A stretch of 64,000 nucleotides of DNA from Thermochaetoides thermophila DSM 1495. Taxonomy: Eukaryota > Ascomycota > Sordariomycetes > Sordariales > Chaetomiaceae. The stretch spans positions 2,170,001 to 2,234,000 of the forward strand of contig NW_006383023.1 in NCBI RefSeq assembly GCF_000221225.1, given 5' to 3'. Positions 22,331-32,699 of the stretch are shown here, in pieces. How positions within the stretch are numbered: the stretch's first letter is position 1; the number at the start of each line of letters is the position of its first letter. The notes beneath the pieces were generated by a model, which had not been told where the DNA came from, did no database searches, and was given only the letters and a program-made list of their open reading frames with translations. The position numbers and the translations under genes are program-made.

Positions 22331-23676
22331 ATCGTCTCCCTACCACAGATCGGAACCGACGGGGCTTCTACCGGAGGTGGCGCAAGGCTCTGAAGCATGT
22401 GTCACCCCAGCTGAAAGCACTAAGCCCTTACGGAGCCGTATACCCAATGTGGATATTGTTTTTTTTCCCCCGGCCCTTGCCAGGCGGACTATGCCTGCAG
22501 CCAGGCTCTCGTCCCAGGAAGGCAATATCTGTCCAGAAATACAAACCGGTTGACAAATGTTAGGAGTAAATGTTCGGGTTGATAGGCTTGCAGTTTAGCC
22601 ACTCGATTGAAACACTCAGCAACTGAGATAAAAGAGAAGACTTAGAAGGTTTTGAGGGAATGCAAGACCAGAAGGGGAAGAATATCAACCTGTCCCAGAG
22701 AAGTATATATATATATATATATATATATAGATATAGATATATATAGATATATATATATAAATATATATATATATATTCTCAAAGAGTTGGGACCTTCCCG
22801 TGATCTTAACTCTTAGCTGTGGCTGTTTGCGACAGGCAAGAACGCCCTGAATTGATTGATGTTTGCTGTTGAAAGCGCAACCGTAACAGTGCTTGACCTG
22901 GCAATCAATTTTTCCTCACACTGACTGTGCAGTGACTGCACAGCTCACAGCGCGACGTGCGATGATGCTGCCTCATCAAAGATGCTGACCGGGATCAAGC
23001 CTTTTTGGAGATGTCACTGATGGTGGGAAATAGCCAGTTGCTGCAACCTAAGGTTACACTTGGGCCGTAGATGTAAATCACCTTCGGCCAGGGACAGCAG
23101 TGATAATCGAGGACACAGCCGGCTCAAGACTGGTGGTCACAAAATCCGAGAACTTAGATCAGTTGCCAGTTTATTTGTCGAGGACGTTCTGTTGCCGCAG
23201 CATCCAGACACCAGCAGCTGTCGGGCGGTTTGGCTCGGGCCACGCCCGAGCCCTTGGTCTTGCGATTTAATTTGGCACTTTCCGGGTCCACATGGTGGGA
23301 GCAGCCAGTTGGAAGTAGCCATGATGTGCATCGATAAGATTCTATGGAGCTTGACGCTCCCCCTCGCATCCAATGAGGCTTATGCTGGCTTTCTTGGAAC
23401 TAAGGCCAATCTGCCAATCAGTGGGCTCAAAACCCGAAGACCGCAACTTTTGTGGCGCTTGACAGCTGCGCCAACAGGCTGTGGCGTTTTGAGGCGCGTC
23501 AAGCATAAACGCGGTCGGCACTAGCCACAAATTGAAGAAAGTTGGGCGGGCCAGCCACGGATATACTGTGCCTGGATCTCGACAACATCGAGCAATCGAA
23601 CCCCTCTTCGTGGCCGCGATCGAACCGTGGAATCGCATCTATCGACGCGACCATTGTCCGTTTCACCGCGAGCAAA
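22331..23676. promoter_or_regulatory. Shared divergent upstream region (coiled-coil gene / RVB2)
   Basis: No supported gene. It contains the TA tract, a perfect palindrome CTGTGCAGT-G-ACTGCACAG at 22925-22943, and a perfect hairpin GGCTCGGGC-CAC-GCCCGAGCC at 23232-23252. Regulation of either gene by these elements is inferred from position only. Confidence 0.5.
22703..22777. repeat. (TA)n tract with interspersed GATATA
   Basis: About 75 bases of nearly pure TA/GATA sequence in the shared upstream region of the coiled-coil gene and RVB2. It is self-complementary and likely unstable in length. Confidence 0.9.
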
Positions 23677-25260
23677 ATGGCTGCTGTAAGTGCCATACAT
23701 TTCGTGAACTTGCCCCAACTCAGAGGCTGACATTTAACACTTATAGCCTCTCGTAACGTCGGTCACCGAGACCAAGGAGCTCCGGGGACTAAACCTTATC
23801 GCGGCGCATTCGCATATTCGCGGTCTTGGTGTCGATGCGGACACTCTAGAGCCCCGGCCGTCGTCGCAAGGCCTGGTCGGGCAGGAGAAGGCCCGTAAGG
23901 CTGCGGCGGTGGTTTTGGAGATGATTAAGCAGGGCAAGATTGCTGGACGCGCTGTTCTGATCGCTGGTCCTCCGAGGTATGCAGAACAGTGAAGTTATAC
24001 TATGGAAAAGCTCCAGACTAATGCGACTCTAGCACCGGCAAGACCGCGATTGCCATGGGTATGGCCCAATCCCTAGGCCAGGATGTCCCGTTTACCACAC
24101 TAGCCGCGTCCGAAATCTTTTCCCTGGAGATGTCCAAGACCGAGGCGCTGACCCAGGCCTTCCGCAAGTCGATCGGCGTCAGGATCAAGGAGGAGAGTGA
24201 GATCATGGAGGGAGAGGTCGTGGAGATCCAGATCGACCGCAGCGTCACCGGCGGCGCGAAGCAGGGCAAGCTCACCATTAAGACGACGGACATGGAGGCC
24301 ATCTACGATATGGGTAGTAAGATGATCGATGCCATGACCAAGGAGCGTGTGATGGCGGGCGACATTATCTCCATCGACAAGTCCTCCGGAAAGATTACCA
24401 AGTTGGGCCGCTCATACGCCCGATCGCGCGACTACGATGCCATGGGCGTCGACACCAAGTTCCTGCAATGCCCCGAGGGCGAGCTGCAGAAGCGCAAGGA
24501 GGTCGTCCACACCGTCTCCCTGCACGAGATCGATGTCATCAACTCCCGCACACAAGGCTTCCTGGCCCTCTTCTCAGGCGACACGGGCGAGATCCGCAGC
24601 GAAATCCGTGACCAGATTAACACCAAGGTCGCGGAGTGGAAGGAGGAAGGCAAGGCCGAGATTGTGCCGGGCGTGTTGTTCATCGATGAAGTCCACATGC
24701 TCGATATCGAGTGCTTCTCCTACATCAATCGCGCTCTCGAGTCCGATCTCGCCCCCATCGTCATCATGGCCAGCAACCGTGGCGTCTCGCGCATCCGCGG
24801 CACCGACTACAAGTCGCCTCACGGCCTGCCCCTCGACTTCCTCGACCGTGTCGTCATCATCAATACCCACCCCTACACCCCCGACGAGCTGCGGCAGATC
24901 CTGTCGATCCGCGCGCAGGAGGAGGAGGTAGACCTCACCCCTGACGCGCTCGCCCTGCTCACCAAGATCGGCCAGGAGGCCGGCCTGCGCTACGCGAGCA
25001 ACCTGATTACCACATCGCAGCTGATTGCCGCCAAGCGCCGCGCCAAGCAGGTTGGCGTCGAGGACGTGCAGCGTAGCTTTAAGCTGTTCTATGATCCCGC
25101 CCGCAGCGTACGCTTCGTGCAGGAGTCGGAAAAGAGGTTGATTGGGAACGATGGCGTGGTGGATTTCTCGTATCAGGGTGCGGCTGAGGCTGCTGCTCCT
25201 ACTCTCCCGGCCGCAGCGCCGGTTGACCCTGTTGGTGGGGAGAAGATGGACATGAGCTGA
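23677..25260 (+). CDS. RVB2: RuvB-like AAA+ ATPase 2 (Rvb2/reptin)
   Basis: Exons 23677-23685, 23747-23976 and 24033-25260 encode 488 residues, the usual length for Rvb2. The introns are 61 and 56 nt; the first exon holds only Met-Ala-Ala. Rvb2 pairs with Rvb1 in hexameric rings that serve the INO80, SWR1 and TIP60-type chromatin complexes and the R2TP chaperone. Visible motifs: Walker A GPPSTGKT at 77-84, split by intron 2 inside the Ser codon; Walker B DEVH at 298-301; sensor segment ASNRG; and the arginine-finger/sensor 2 region near LRYASNLI. The beta-sheet insertion domain II (about 120-290) is present, which separates Rvb proteins from bacterial RuvB. The short alanine/proline-rich C-terminus is normal for fungi. 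It is convergent with LIN1, with 324 bases between stop codons. Confidence 0.97.
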
Positions 25261-25584
25261 GCGGTGTCTCGTGGAGAGTAAAGGTTTGCGATGTGTCTTC
25301 CATTGCTGCGGGCGTTAGGGGAATCGGGTGGTACACTACGTAACTGGGAATTAAAATTGTTTATTTGACTGATGATTGAGATATGCGGATGGGCGAACGG
25401 GCGGGATGAGGTTCCTGTATCCTGTGTAGAGCACGTAATGAATGATTTGATACTGGTAGACACGAATGCAGAGGTATTGTCAGTTGTCGTGAAAATTGTA
25501 CGCCATGAATCTATCGTTCCAGTATTGGGTATAATACAGAAGGTCCATATACATATATTTTAAATATATGATAGCGACACATCC
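25261..25584. other. 3' flanks of convergent RVB2 and LIN1
   Basis: No gene. It contains an AT-rich segment around 25547-25570 (ATATATTTTAAATATAT) that could provide polyadenylation signals for both genes. Confidence 0.5.
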
Positions 25585-25966
25585 TCATACAAAATTCGCG
25601 ACTCTCGTCCAACCCCCTTCATCCCCAACTAACCTAAACTCCACATTCTCCTTGAAATATCCGGCATCTTGCCACGCCTTCATTGTCGGCCCGTCGAAAG
25701 GCCCTTGCTTCTGCCCTCCATCGCGTCCATCCGTCCACCGGAACTCCCACATCTTGACTGCCCCTGGCGTCCCTCCATTCCCGCTAGTCCCATCCTCTTC
25801 CTCCTCCGCCGGCGGCGCAACCCAGTCCTCGCCTGTCTCAGCGCGGTACTCCCTCATCAACCGTTCTCTCTCCGTCTCGTAAATATTGGGGTAGTCCCTC
25901 CCCAACAGTTTATCTGCCGCCTCAGCGATGGCATTAATTGCCTCCTTGATCTTCCTCTGTTTTGGA

Positions 25967-26008
<42 letters not shown>

Positions 26009-27126
26009 GCCCCATCGACCTCCATCACGTCCCCATCACCGTTGCTATTACCCTTATTCAACTTCTTTTGCTTCCACTTTGGCACCTTCTTCACTTGTTT
26101 TCCCCCACCGCCCTGCATCTGCGCCCTCCTCAGCCTCGCCAACGCATCCAGGACCGTCTCCCCCGGCTCCAGATGCCGTATCAACGCGCTCAACAAATCC
26201 TTCGTCAACACACTATCGCTCTCCCTCTGCGCTCTCCTTAGTTCCTCCTCCCTCTTCTCGTGCGCCTCACGCGCCTTCTTCATATCCTTCTTGCTGATCC
26301 CCTCCAGCCAGCGGTCGTGCACTGCATCAGCGTCCGCCGCTTTCCGAATGTAATTCCCTTCCTCGTCGAAGGCACCTTCTTCTTGCTCAGCTTTCATGTT
26401 GAAGGCATCGATCTTGGGGGCGTGTTTTTTGAGGCCTCCAGCGCCCACTTCCGCGTCGAGGCCTTCTTCTTCCATGGCTTTTTGGTAGTCGATTTCGCCG
26501 GTGACGGAGTCTTCGTCTTCGGAAGAGGTGTGTTCAGCGTCGTCAAGGTGGATGTGCCCGCCACTTTTGGAGGACATCTCCTGCCCCTCAATCTCATCGT
26601 CTGCCAAGAAGCGGACTTCTTTCCCTTTCTTCCCGGACGTCGTCTTTTTCGTATCTTCCTTCTCGGCGTCTGAGTCCCCGAACATATCAATCTCCTCTTC
26701 CTCTTCTTCTTCCTCTTCTTCTCTAGGCCCCTTCTTCGGATCATACTTATCCATCGCCTCGAAGAAATCTACATCCTCTGGATTCTTCTTCCCCTTCTTC
26801 CCTTTTGTCCTAGCCTCCGCCCGATCCTCGAAGTTCTCGTTGTCTGAATCGGAATCGTACCCATCAATGTTAACCGCCCCGCGCTTCGTTCCTCGCCCGC
26901 CCTTGCCAATCACGTCGGCTTCCAGTAAATCATTGTTGTCATCGTCATCGTCGGCATCAGGATCGTGCGCGCTGGGCGCGAGAGTTGAGGGATTGCGCAG
27001 GTCGAACTTGACTTTCTTGGCGGGGCCCTGGCCAACGCGGTCGCGGTCGCGGTCCTGGCCGTGGTGGGCGCGTGCAAAGGCTTCGCTGTCGCGTTTAGGG
27101 CGGGCAGCGGAGAAGGAGGATGCCAT
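25585..27126 (-). CDS. LIN1: U5 snRNP-associated GYF-domain protein (Lin1/CD2BP2)
   Basis: Single exon, 513 residues from the first ATG at 27126 (a longer frame would need a TTG start). It is the homologue of yeast Lin1 and human CD2BP2 (U5-52K), which binds Prp6/Dib1-type tri-snRNP partners and acts in U5 snRNP assembly. The C-terminal GYF domain, about residues 450-513, shows the signature W-E-F-R-W, GPF.....MKAW and GYF. The central FDEEGNYIRK and HDRWLEGISKKDMKKA segments are conserved in this family. N-terminal parts are acidic and disordered, with a run of ten or so Glu. A 12-residue glutamine run is encoded by a pure CAG array. It shares a 676-base divergent promoter region with UFD1. 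Confidence 0.93.
25969..26004 (-). repeat. Pure (CAG)12 coding repeat in LIN1
   Basis: Twelve uninterrupted CTG triplets on the + strand, read as CAG (Gln) on the minus strand, just before the DPKQRKIKEA segment. A pure triplet array is a likely length polymorphism between strains. Confidence 0.9.
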
Positions 27127-27802
27127 TGTTATATAGGGGGATCGCCTCGAGGGCTCAGTGCCTATAGAGGGCAAGGGGTTAAGGAAATGATGCGGTCGAT
27201 CAAGGCTTCTAGAGGATGCACTCTTCTGAAGCCTGTTGAAACGAGTGTCAAGATCCTGGAAGCGCTGCTCCTGTTGGGCACGCTAAGCTACTTTAAGGAA
27301 CTTTGACGTCAGTTTCTTGGCAAAGTAGGAGTGTGGCTGGTGAGATACAGGGGTTTGGGATATTGACCTTGGTGGACAGCACTGGCAAAGATGACAAGAA
27401 AATCCGGGGAAATTTCTATGTATGGGTATAAAAGACCAGAAATATCAGACGAATCTTGATTCTTAAAGAGAATTTCAGTTCAACGTTCTGACTGCAAAAG
27501 AACACACTGCTAACGCAGCTCCCACCACAGCGCCACAAAGGCCCCGCACTGGGTGTCTGGGCCTGTAGAAACAACGCCCGAATGCCGCTGCCCAGAGCTG
27601 TCAATGTCATCAGCTGTTGCCTCAGCTCCAGTCTAAAACCAACGTCACTCAACGCAATCCGGAACCTCTTCCCTCGTAATTTTTTCCCCCCTCGACTCCT
27701 CTATCTAGATATTCGATAGAACTCGGTTTCATCTCCTAATTTGTCATTCCCGAAGGCCTCCAGTTAGTAAAAAAAAAAACAGCACCACGCGCATTAATCA
27801 AT
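27127..27802. promoter_or_regulatory. Shared divergent promoter region (LIN1 / UFD1)
   Basis: No gene. The right part is pyrimidine-rich with a poly-A run (about 27769-27778) just before the UFD1 start. No specific operator was recognised. Confidence 0.45.
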
Positions 27803-29056
27803 ATGGTATGCCACTCCCTCTCGGCACCAATCCTCCCCCCCCCCAAAAAAATATTACACACACCCAGGACCCGACTGACTTATGACTCCGGCAGTTTGGA
27901 CACTGGGGCGTCGGCGGCCCCGACTACCGCGGCGCCGGCATACGCGGCGCCCGCGCGCAGCGCTTCGACGAGTACTACCGGTGCTACCCCATCATCATGG
28001 CGCCCGGCGCCGAGCGGCCAGAGCTCAACTACGGCTCCAAGATCTTCCTGCCCCCGTCAGCCCTGGAGAAGGTGTCTAAGTTGCACGTCCAGTGGCCCAT
28101 CATGTTGGAGCTTATTAATGGTGCGAAGGGAAGGCACACGCACGCTGGTGTGCTGGAGTTTGTTGCTGAGGAAGGGAGGGCTTATATTCCGCAGTGGGTA
28201 CGTCCGTCAGGGACATACATAAGGTTGAGCTGGGGATGCAGGCTGACAACCGCAGATGATGCAAACCCTGCAGCTCGACGTAGGCGACATGATCCAGGTC
28301 AAGACAACCTCCCTCGAACTGGCACAAATGGTCAAGCTCCAACCTCAGGACGTCAACTTCCTTGAGATCAGCGACCCGCGCGCAGTCCTCGAGCGCGTCT
28401 TCCGTAACTTTGCCGCCCTCACCAAGGGTGACGTCTTCAACTTCGAGTACAACGATGAGATCTACGAAGTTGCCGTGCTCGACGTCAAGCCCGAAACCGA
28501 GAAAATGGGCGTCAGCATGATCGAGACTGACGTCTCCGTCGAGTTTGCCCCGCCCGTCGGCTACGTCGAGCCCGAGCGCGTGCCTCGTGCGGGAAGCGGC
28601 GTTAGCACGCCGCGCACACCTGCCAGCGGCGCTGGTGTCCCTATCGGCGGGCTCCTACACCACCAGGGTACCATGGCCCAGGCCATCAACTACGACGCCA
28701 TCGCCCCCGGCTCGGCGCTCGCCACAGCAGGCAATTTCGCCGGCGAGGGGTATCGCGTCGGGAAAAAAGGTTCCGCAGGCAAGAGCGGGGCGACGCCGGG
28801 GACGAGTACACCTAAGGAGGCCATGCCGGCCGCTGCTGCTGTGCCGGGCAAGTGGAATCGTAATGGGCCCGCGCCGCTACGCTTGCCGCCAAATAAGCTG
28901 TTTTTGGGGTACGAGATTAAGCCGGTTAAGACAAAAGAGGATAAAGAGAACGAGGCTGCGAGGGGTAAAGGGGGGTATCATTTTACGGGACAGGGGCAGA
29001 CGTTGAGGGGAGCAGGAAAGAAGAAGGGAGGTGGAGAGGAGAAGAAGGGAAAGTAA
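27803..29056 (+). CDS. UFD1: Ubiquitin fusion degradation protein 1 (Cdc48 cofactor)
   Basis: Exons 27803-27805, 27895-28197 and 28256-29056 encode 368 residues. Ufd1 with Npl4 recruits Cdc48/p97 to polyubiquitinated substrates in ERAD and chromatin-associated degradation. The UT3 double-psi-barrel domain spans about 10-185 (RFDEYYRCYP, KIFLPPSALEKVSKLHVQWP, LINGAKGRHTHAGVLEFVAE, GDMIQVKTTSLE). A SHP box for Cdc48 binding, FTGQGQTL at 345-352, lies near the Lys/Gly-rich C-terminus. The first exon is the ATG alone: GT follows the start codon directly. The 89-nt intron ends in GGCAG, and the next exon opens with FGHWG in the only frame that reaches the conserved core. I saw no ATG downstream that would include the full UT3 domain. 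Confidence 0.94.
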
Positions 29057-30155
29057 GAGTTGTTGTGGGGAATGACCGGAAACGGGTCAAGAAGAGGGAC
29101 GCAAGGGATTGGGAGCGAGCAAGCTTGATGGACAGTGCTTAATCTTTGGCTTTTGGACAGCCGCTTGCAGAGAGAGGCACGATGACGTAGACAAGTGCTT
29201 CTTTTTTGACATGCGGCAGACGTTCATGACTGGGATTTGGAGTTGAAAGATTGCTCTAAGTCTATGAAAATCAACGGGCTTAGGAACGAGGGAACACGGA
29301 GGGCGGGCTGGCGTCTTGGTACCGTCATGATACCAGTTTGTGAAGCTGAATTCAAGAAAATTCGAAGGTTCTTTGAAATGAATCTACCTATTATTGTAAG
29401 CCTTAGAAAGGAATCAACTTGAAATCGCATGTTTTAATGGCATCAACATGTTTTCCGGGTGTTGTCGTCAGGGAGGAAAGTCAGGCGTTTTGTGATGCAC
29501 TGTGTGTAACACACTGTGTATGCTGTCCTTGCCAAACTCAAGTTTTGCAAGGCACTGACACTGAGTCTTGGCAAACATGGAATGATACCAAAGAGACTCC
29601 AACGAGTAATCATTCTCTAGGCATAACTTCCTTTTTAAACTTCCAAGCCCAGGGCAGCTTCAAGCTTTGACTCTCCCCTTGCAGTCAAGGAGCGCGAGGT
29701 CGTTCCTGCCCTAACTGTAGAAAGTGGGCCCACAGTGGGTCCCAGCCGGTCAGCAGCAAACCACTCTTGTGCTTTGCCTGCGCTCAGTCGTCCCATCTCC
29801 GTCACCCACTCACTCGCGCTCACTCACACAGTGACCTTTCGCAACCAAGGCCAAGCAAAGTTTCGCGAAGCTCAACATCTCAAAAAACCACCCTGCGTTA
29901 TCTGCGACCGCTTCGTTCGATGAGCGCCCGCAGCTCAGGTTTTCACGAGCAGTCGCTTATACATACTTTCAATTGATGTCGACTGCATTGTGATTTTCCC
30001 TTTTTTCAATCCTCGTTGATTGACTAATTCAATTGCATCATACGTCACGCACATAACCTTACCCAGGGGGGCCTCGACTCACCTCGCCTCAACTCGACTC
30101 GGCTCAGCTCAACTTGACTTCTCGCCAACGTCAACGGCGACACTCAGTGACAACA
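29057..30155. other. Intergenic region between UFD1 and the F-box gene
   Basis: No supported gene. The left part is the UFD1 3' flank. The right end, the probable 5' UTR of the F-box gene, holds a pentamer repeat of NCTCR type at 30072-30119. The remaining small open frames overlap and show no protein features. Confidence 0.5.
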
Positions 30156-32699
30156 ATGACATCCACAGCCTTCCACATGCCACTCGACAACCGTCGCGTT
30201 CTGCGTCCGCGGCCGCCGCCTGCGCTTCCTCCTCCCAGGTTGAACGGCCCTGTTACCAGACGCTTGGCTGCACTTGTCGCGGCCAATCCGAATCTCGTCT
30301 CTGCGATCGAAAATGGCAGTCCCAGCCCCGAGCCGACTCCAAGTCCTCCACTTCGTACTTCGTCGCGGCTTCGCAAGAGATCGCCTTCACCCACTGCTGA
30401 AGCAAGCACTCGTCGTGCAGCAAAGAGAGCGCGTCATCGTCGTCGGAGCCAGAGTGAAAGCGACGAAGACAGTGACTTTGACAACGACGGCCCCACGCAG
30501 CGGCGGGGTGCCCACTTGACCCGGATCGGCGGTCGTCAAGCCCGCGGCGCTGCAGTGGAGCATGCGACCCCCCGGAAGTCGGCCGCAGTAGCAGCCAGTG
30601 AAAGCAGGAGGGGAAAGCCAAGCCTGGCCTCGGCGGCCGTGAGCAAACCGAGCAAATCCCGGTCCGGTGGGACGTTGCTGTTTGACAAGTCTCCGAGAGG
30701 AGGAAACAAGAATGCAATGAACGAGAAAGAAGCTGATCCCGAGACAATTCCCCCGTGGGCGACCTTACCATACCATGTCCTTGTGCAGATCTTTCGCTAC
30801 GCAGCCGCGCTGCTCGCCGACGACTGGGAGCGCGCAAAGTGGCTGCGCGCAGCGACCGGCATCTGCCGCGCCTTTGCCGAGCCGGCCATCACGGTTCTGT
30901 ACGAGTCGCCGCCCTTACTGACGAAGGCGATGGCGCATCAATTTATTGCGCTGCTCGCGAAGGATCCGGCCACGACCATGTTCAATTACCGACAAAAAGT
31001 GCGCGAATTGCGCATCGATCCCGAGGAGCTTGCCTGGAGGCCGTACAGAGGTCAGTTGCTGGATCTCAGTGCGCTGGTTACCTTGCCGAGGATCCAATCG
31101 ATCACGCTGTATCACCCCAAGGACGGCCCACCTTACCGAGATTTGGATGAGAATTTGCGCTGGCATTATCCAATGTCGCTGTTTGATGCCCTCAATGGCG
31201 TCCAAACTTCTTCATCTCCCGACGAGTCAACCTCGGCTTTGTCCCAGCAACCTACCAAACCAACCAGACTCACTGAATGGCACTGGAACCGACGCATGAT
31301 GGGCTCCAAGGTTACCCTCTCCGACATCAAGAGCCTCCACCAAACCCCCGCTTTCTCTTCCCTCAAGAAAGTCACCTTCCTCAACTACCAGCTCCCCTCC
31401 ATGCGCGACTATGCTACCAGCGAGGACGTGCTGGCCGCGAGGGATAAGGCCTTTGTCGCCGCGCTCGCTGACGCGATCAATGCTTTACCAAAACTGGAGC
31501 ATCTGACGTTCGAGTCGTCGACAGCCGTCTGCGGACAGCTTTTGGCCGTGCTGCCCAGGAATTTGAAGACTCTAGAGATCACCAATTGCTGGGATGTGGA
31601 TAGTGACGCGCTGGCAGAGTATTTGACTTCCGGGGGAAAGCAGCTGAGACAGCTTTTACTCCGGTATAACCAGAGCTTGAGCCTGGCGTTTTTGGTTGTG
31701 CTGAGGGATGCATGCCCGAATTTGCGGACGTTGGTTGTCGATTTGAAGACGTACCGACATCATACTTTTTATGATGACTCCGACCCGGAGTATAGTGCGG
31801 TCTTAGAACCGACGCAGACCCCGACGTGGCCGGAGAGTTTGGAGGTTATTGAGCTGAAGAATATGCGCAAATGGACGGCTGAGGGCGCGGAGACGCTGTT
31901 CCGGAGCTTGGTGGACGCCGCGCCGAATTTGTCTAACCTTCGTAGGATCGATCTGAAGGCTATGCTGGATATCCCGTATCGGCAGCGGTCTAAGATAAGG
32001 GATCGTTGGGCGGCGACGTTGAGGCATGTATTTTTGAGAGAGAGGAGTGATCCCATGCCGCTGTCTACGATCCACAGGCGGAAGGAGGAAGATAAAGATA
32101 TGAAGATGGCCGATGTGGAGGAGATTGAGAACAAGTCTCCTGGTCGTGGCCGGAGAGCTACAAATGTCACCCCCTCGAGGAAGAGTGCCCGTCTCGCAGC
32201 GAAGGAACAACAACAACATCATCATCAACAACATCAACAGCAGATGGAGGACCCGTTCCGTCCAAGCAACTGCACACACAGCCTCCGCAGCGGCGTCACC
32301 CGCCCCTCGTACGTCGAACCTGACACTGACATCGACCTCGACTCCGACGCCGACTCCGACAACGACAACGACAACGACGGACAACCCTACACCCCTCAAA
32401 AGAAGAGAAAATCCTCCTCCAATACCATCTCAGGAAACCCCACCCCCCGCCTTGCATCCCTAGACGACGAGGACTCCTCCCAGCCAGGCTCCCCCTTCGA
32501 TCCATCTGAGCTGGAGGGATTATACAGACAGGGGCTGTGCGACGTGGTAGAGATCCAGCTCGACAACCAGAAGCCGGCAGAGACGATGTTTGTGATGGAT
32601 GATTTTCTGGATGATGAGCCGGATGATCTCGAGGATGAGGAGTGGGATGGGGTGGATGATTTCGAGTTCCAGGCTGGTGGGTGGGGTTGGGCTTGGTGA
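30156..32699 (+). CDS. F-box/leucine-rich-repeat protein
   Basis: Single exon, 847 residues from ATG 30156 (context ACAATG; the frame extends upstream only to a TTG). N-terminus: basic and Ser/Arg-rich with SRLRKR and KRARHRRR stretches that may be nuclear-localisation signals. F-box-like domain at about 198-245 (WATLPYHVLVQIFRYAA, then FAEPAITVLYESPPLL), followed by irregular leucine-rich repeats at about 280-620 (LPKLEHLTF, LPRNLKTLEITNCWD, CPNLRTLVVDL). The C-terminus has His/Gln runs, an Asp/Ser/Asn-rich tract and a strongly acidic end terminating in WGWAW. By family, such proteins are substrate adaptors of SCF ubiquitin ligases; the substrate is unknown. The architecture is like fungal Rad7/Grr1-type F-box LRR proteins, but I cannot assign an orthologue. 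Confidence 0.78.
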   Translation: MTSTAFHMPLDNRRVLRPRPPPALPPPRLNGPVTRRLAALVAANPNLVSAIENGSPSPEPTPSPPLRTSSRLRKRSPSPTAEASTRRAAKRARHRRRSQSESDEDSDFDNDGPTQRRGAHLTRIGGRQARGAAVEHATPRKSAAVAASESRRGKPSLASAAVSKPSKSRSGGTLLFDKSPRGGNKNAMNEKEADPETIPPWATLPYHVLVQIFRYAAALLADDWERAKWLRAATGICRAFAEPAITVLYESPPLLTKAMAHQFIALLAKDPATTMFNYRQKVRELRIDPEELAWRPYRGQLLDLSALVTLPRIQSITLYHPKDGPPYRDLDENLRWHYPMSLFDALNGVQTSSSPDESTSALSQQPTKPTRLTEWHWNRRMMGSKVTLSDIKSLHQTPAFSSLKKVTFLNYQLPSMRDYATSEDVLAARDKAFVAALADAINALPKLEHLTFESSTAVCGQLLAVLPRNLKTLEITNCWDVDSDALAEYLTSGGKQLRQLLLRYNQSLSLAFLVVLRDACPNLRTLVVDLKTYRHHTFYDDSDPEYSAVLEPTQTPTWPESLEVIELKNMRKWTAEGAETLFRSLVDAAPNLSNLRRIDLKAMLDIPYRQRSKIRDRWAATLRHVFLRERSDPMPLSTIHRRKEEDKDMKMADVEEIENKSPGRGRRATNVTPSRKSARLAAKEQQQHHHQQHQQQMEDPFRPSNCTHSLRSGVTRPSYVEPDTDIDLDSDADSDNDNDNDGQPYTPQKKRKSSSNTISGNPTPRLASLDDEDSSQPGSPFDPSELEGLYRQGLCDVVEIQLDNQKPAETMFVMDDFLDDEPDDLEDEEWDGVDDFEFQAGGWGWAW

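Noticed and set aside
27127..27174. Longer N-terminus for LIN1 (MPSIGTEPS)
   Set aside because: It would begin with TTG; the ATG at 27126 is used instead.
30114..30155. Longer N-terminus for the F-box protein
   Set aside because: It would begin with TTG inside the pentamer repeat; the ATG at 30156 has a good context.
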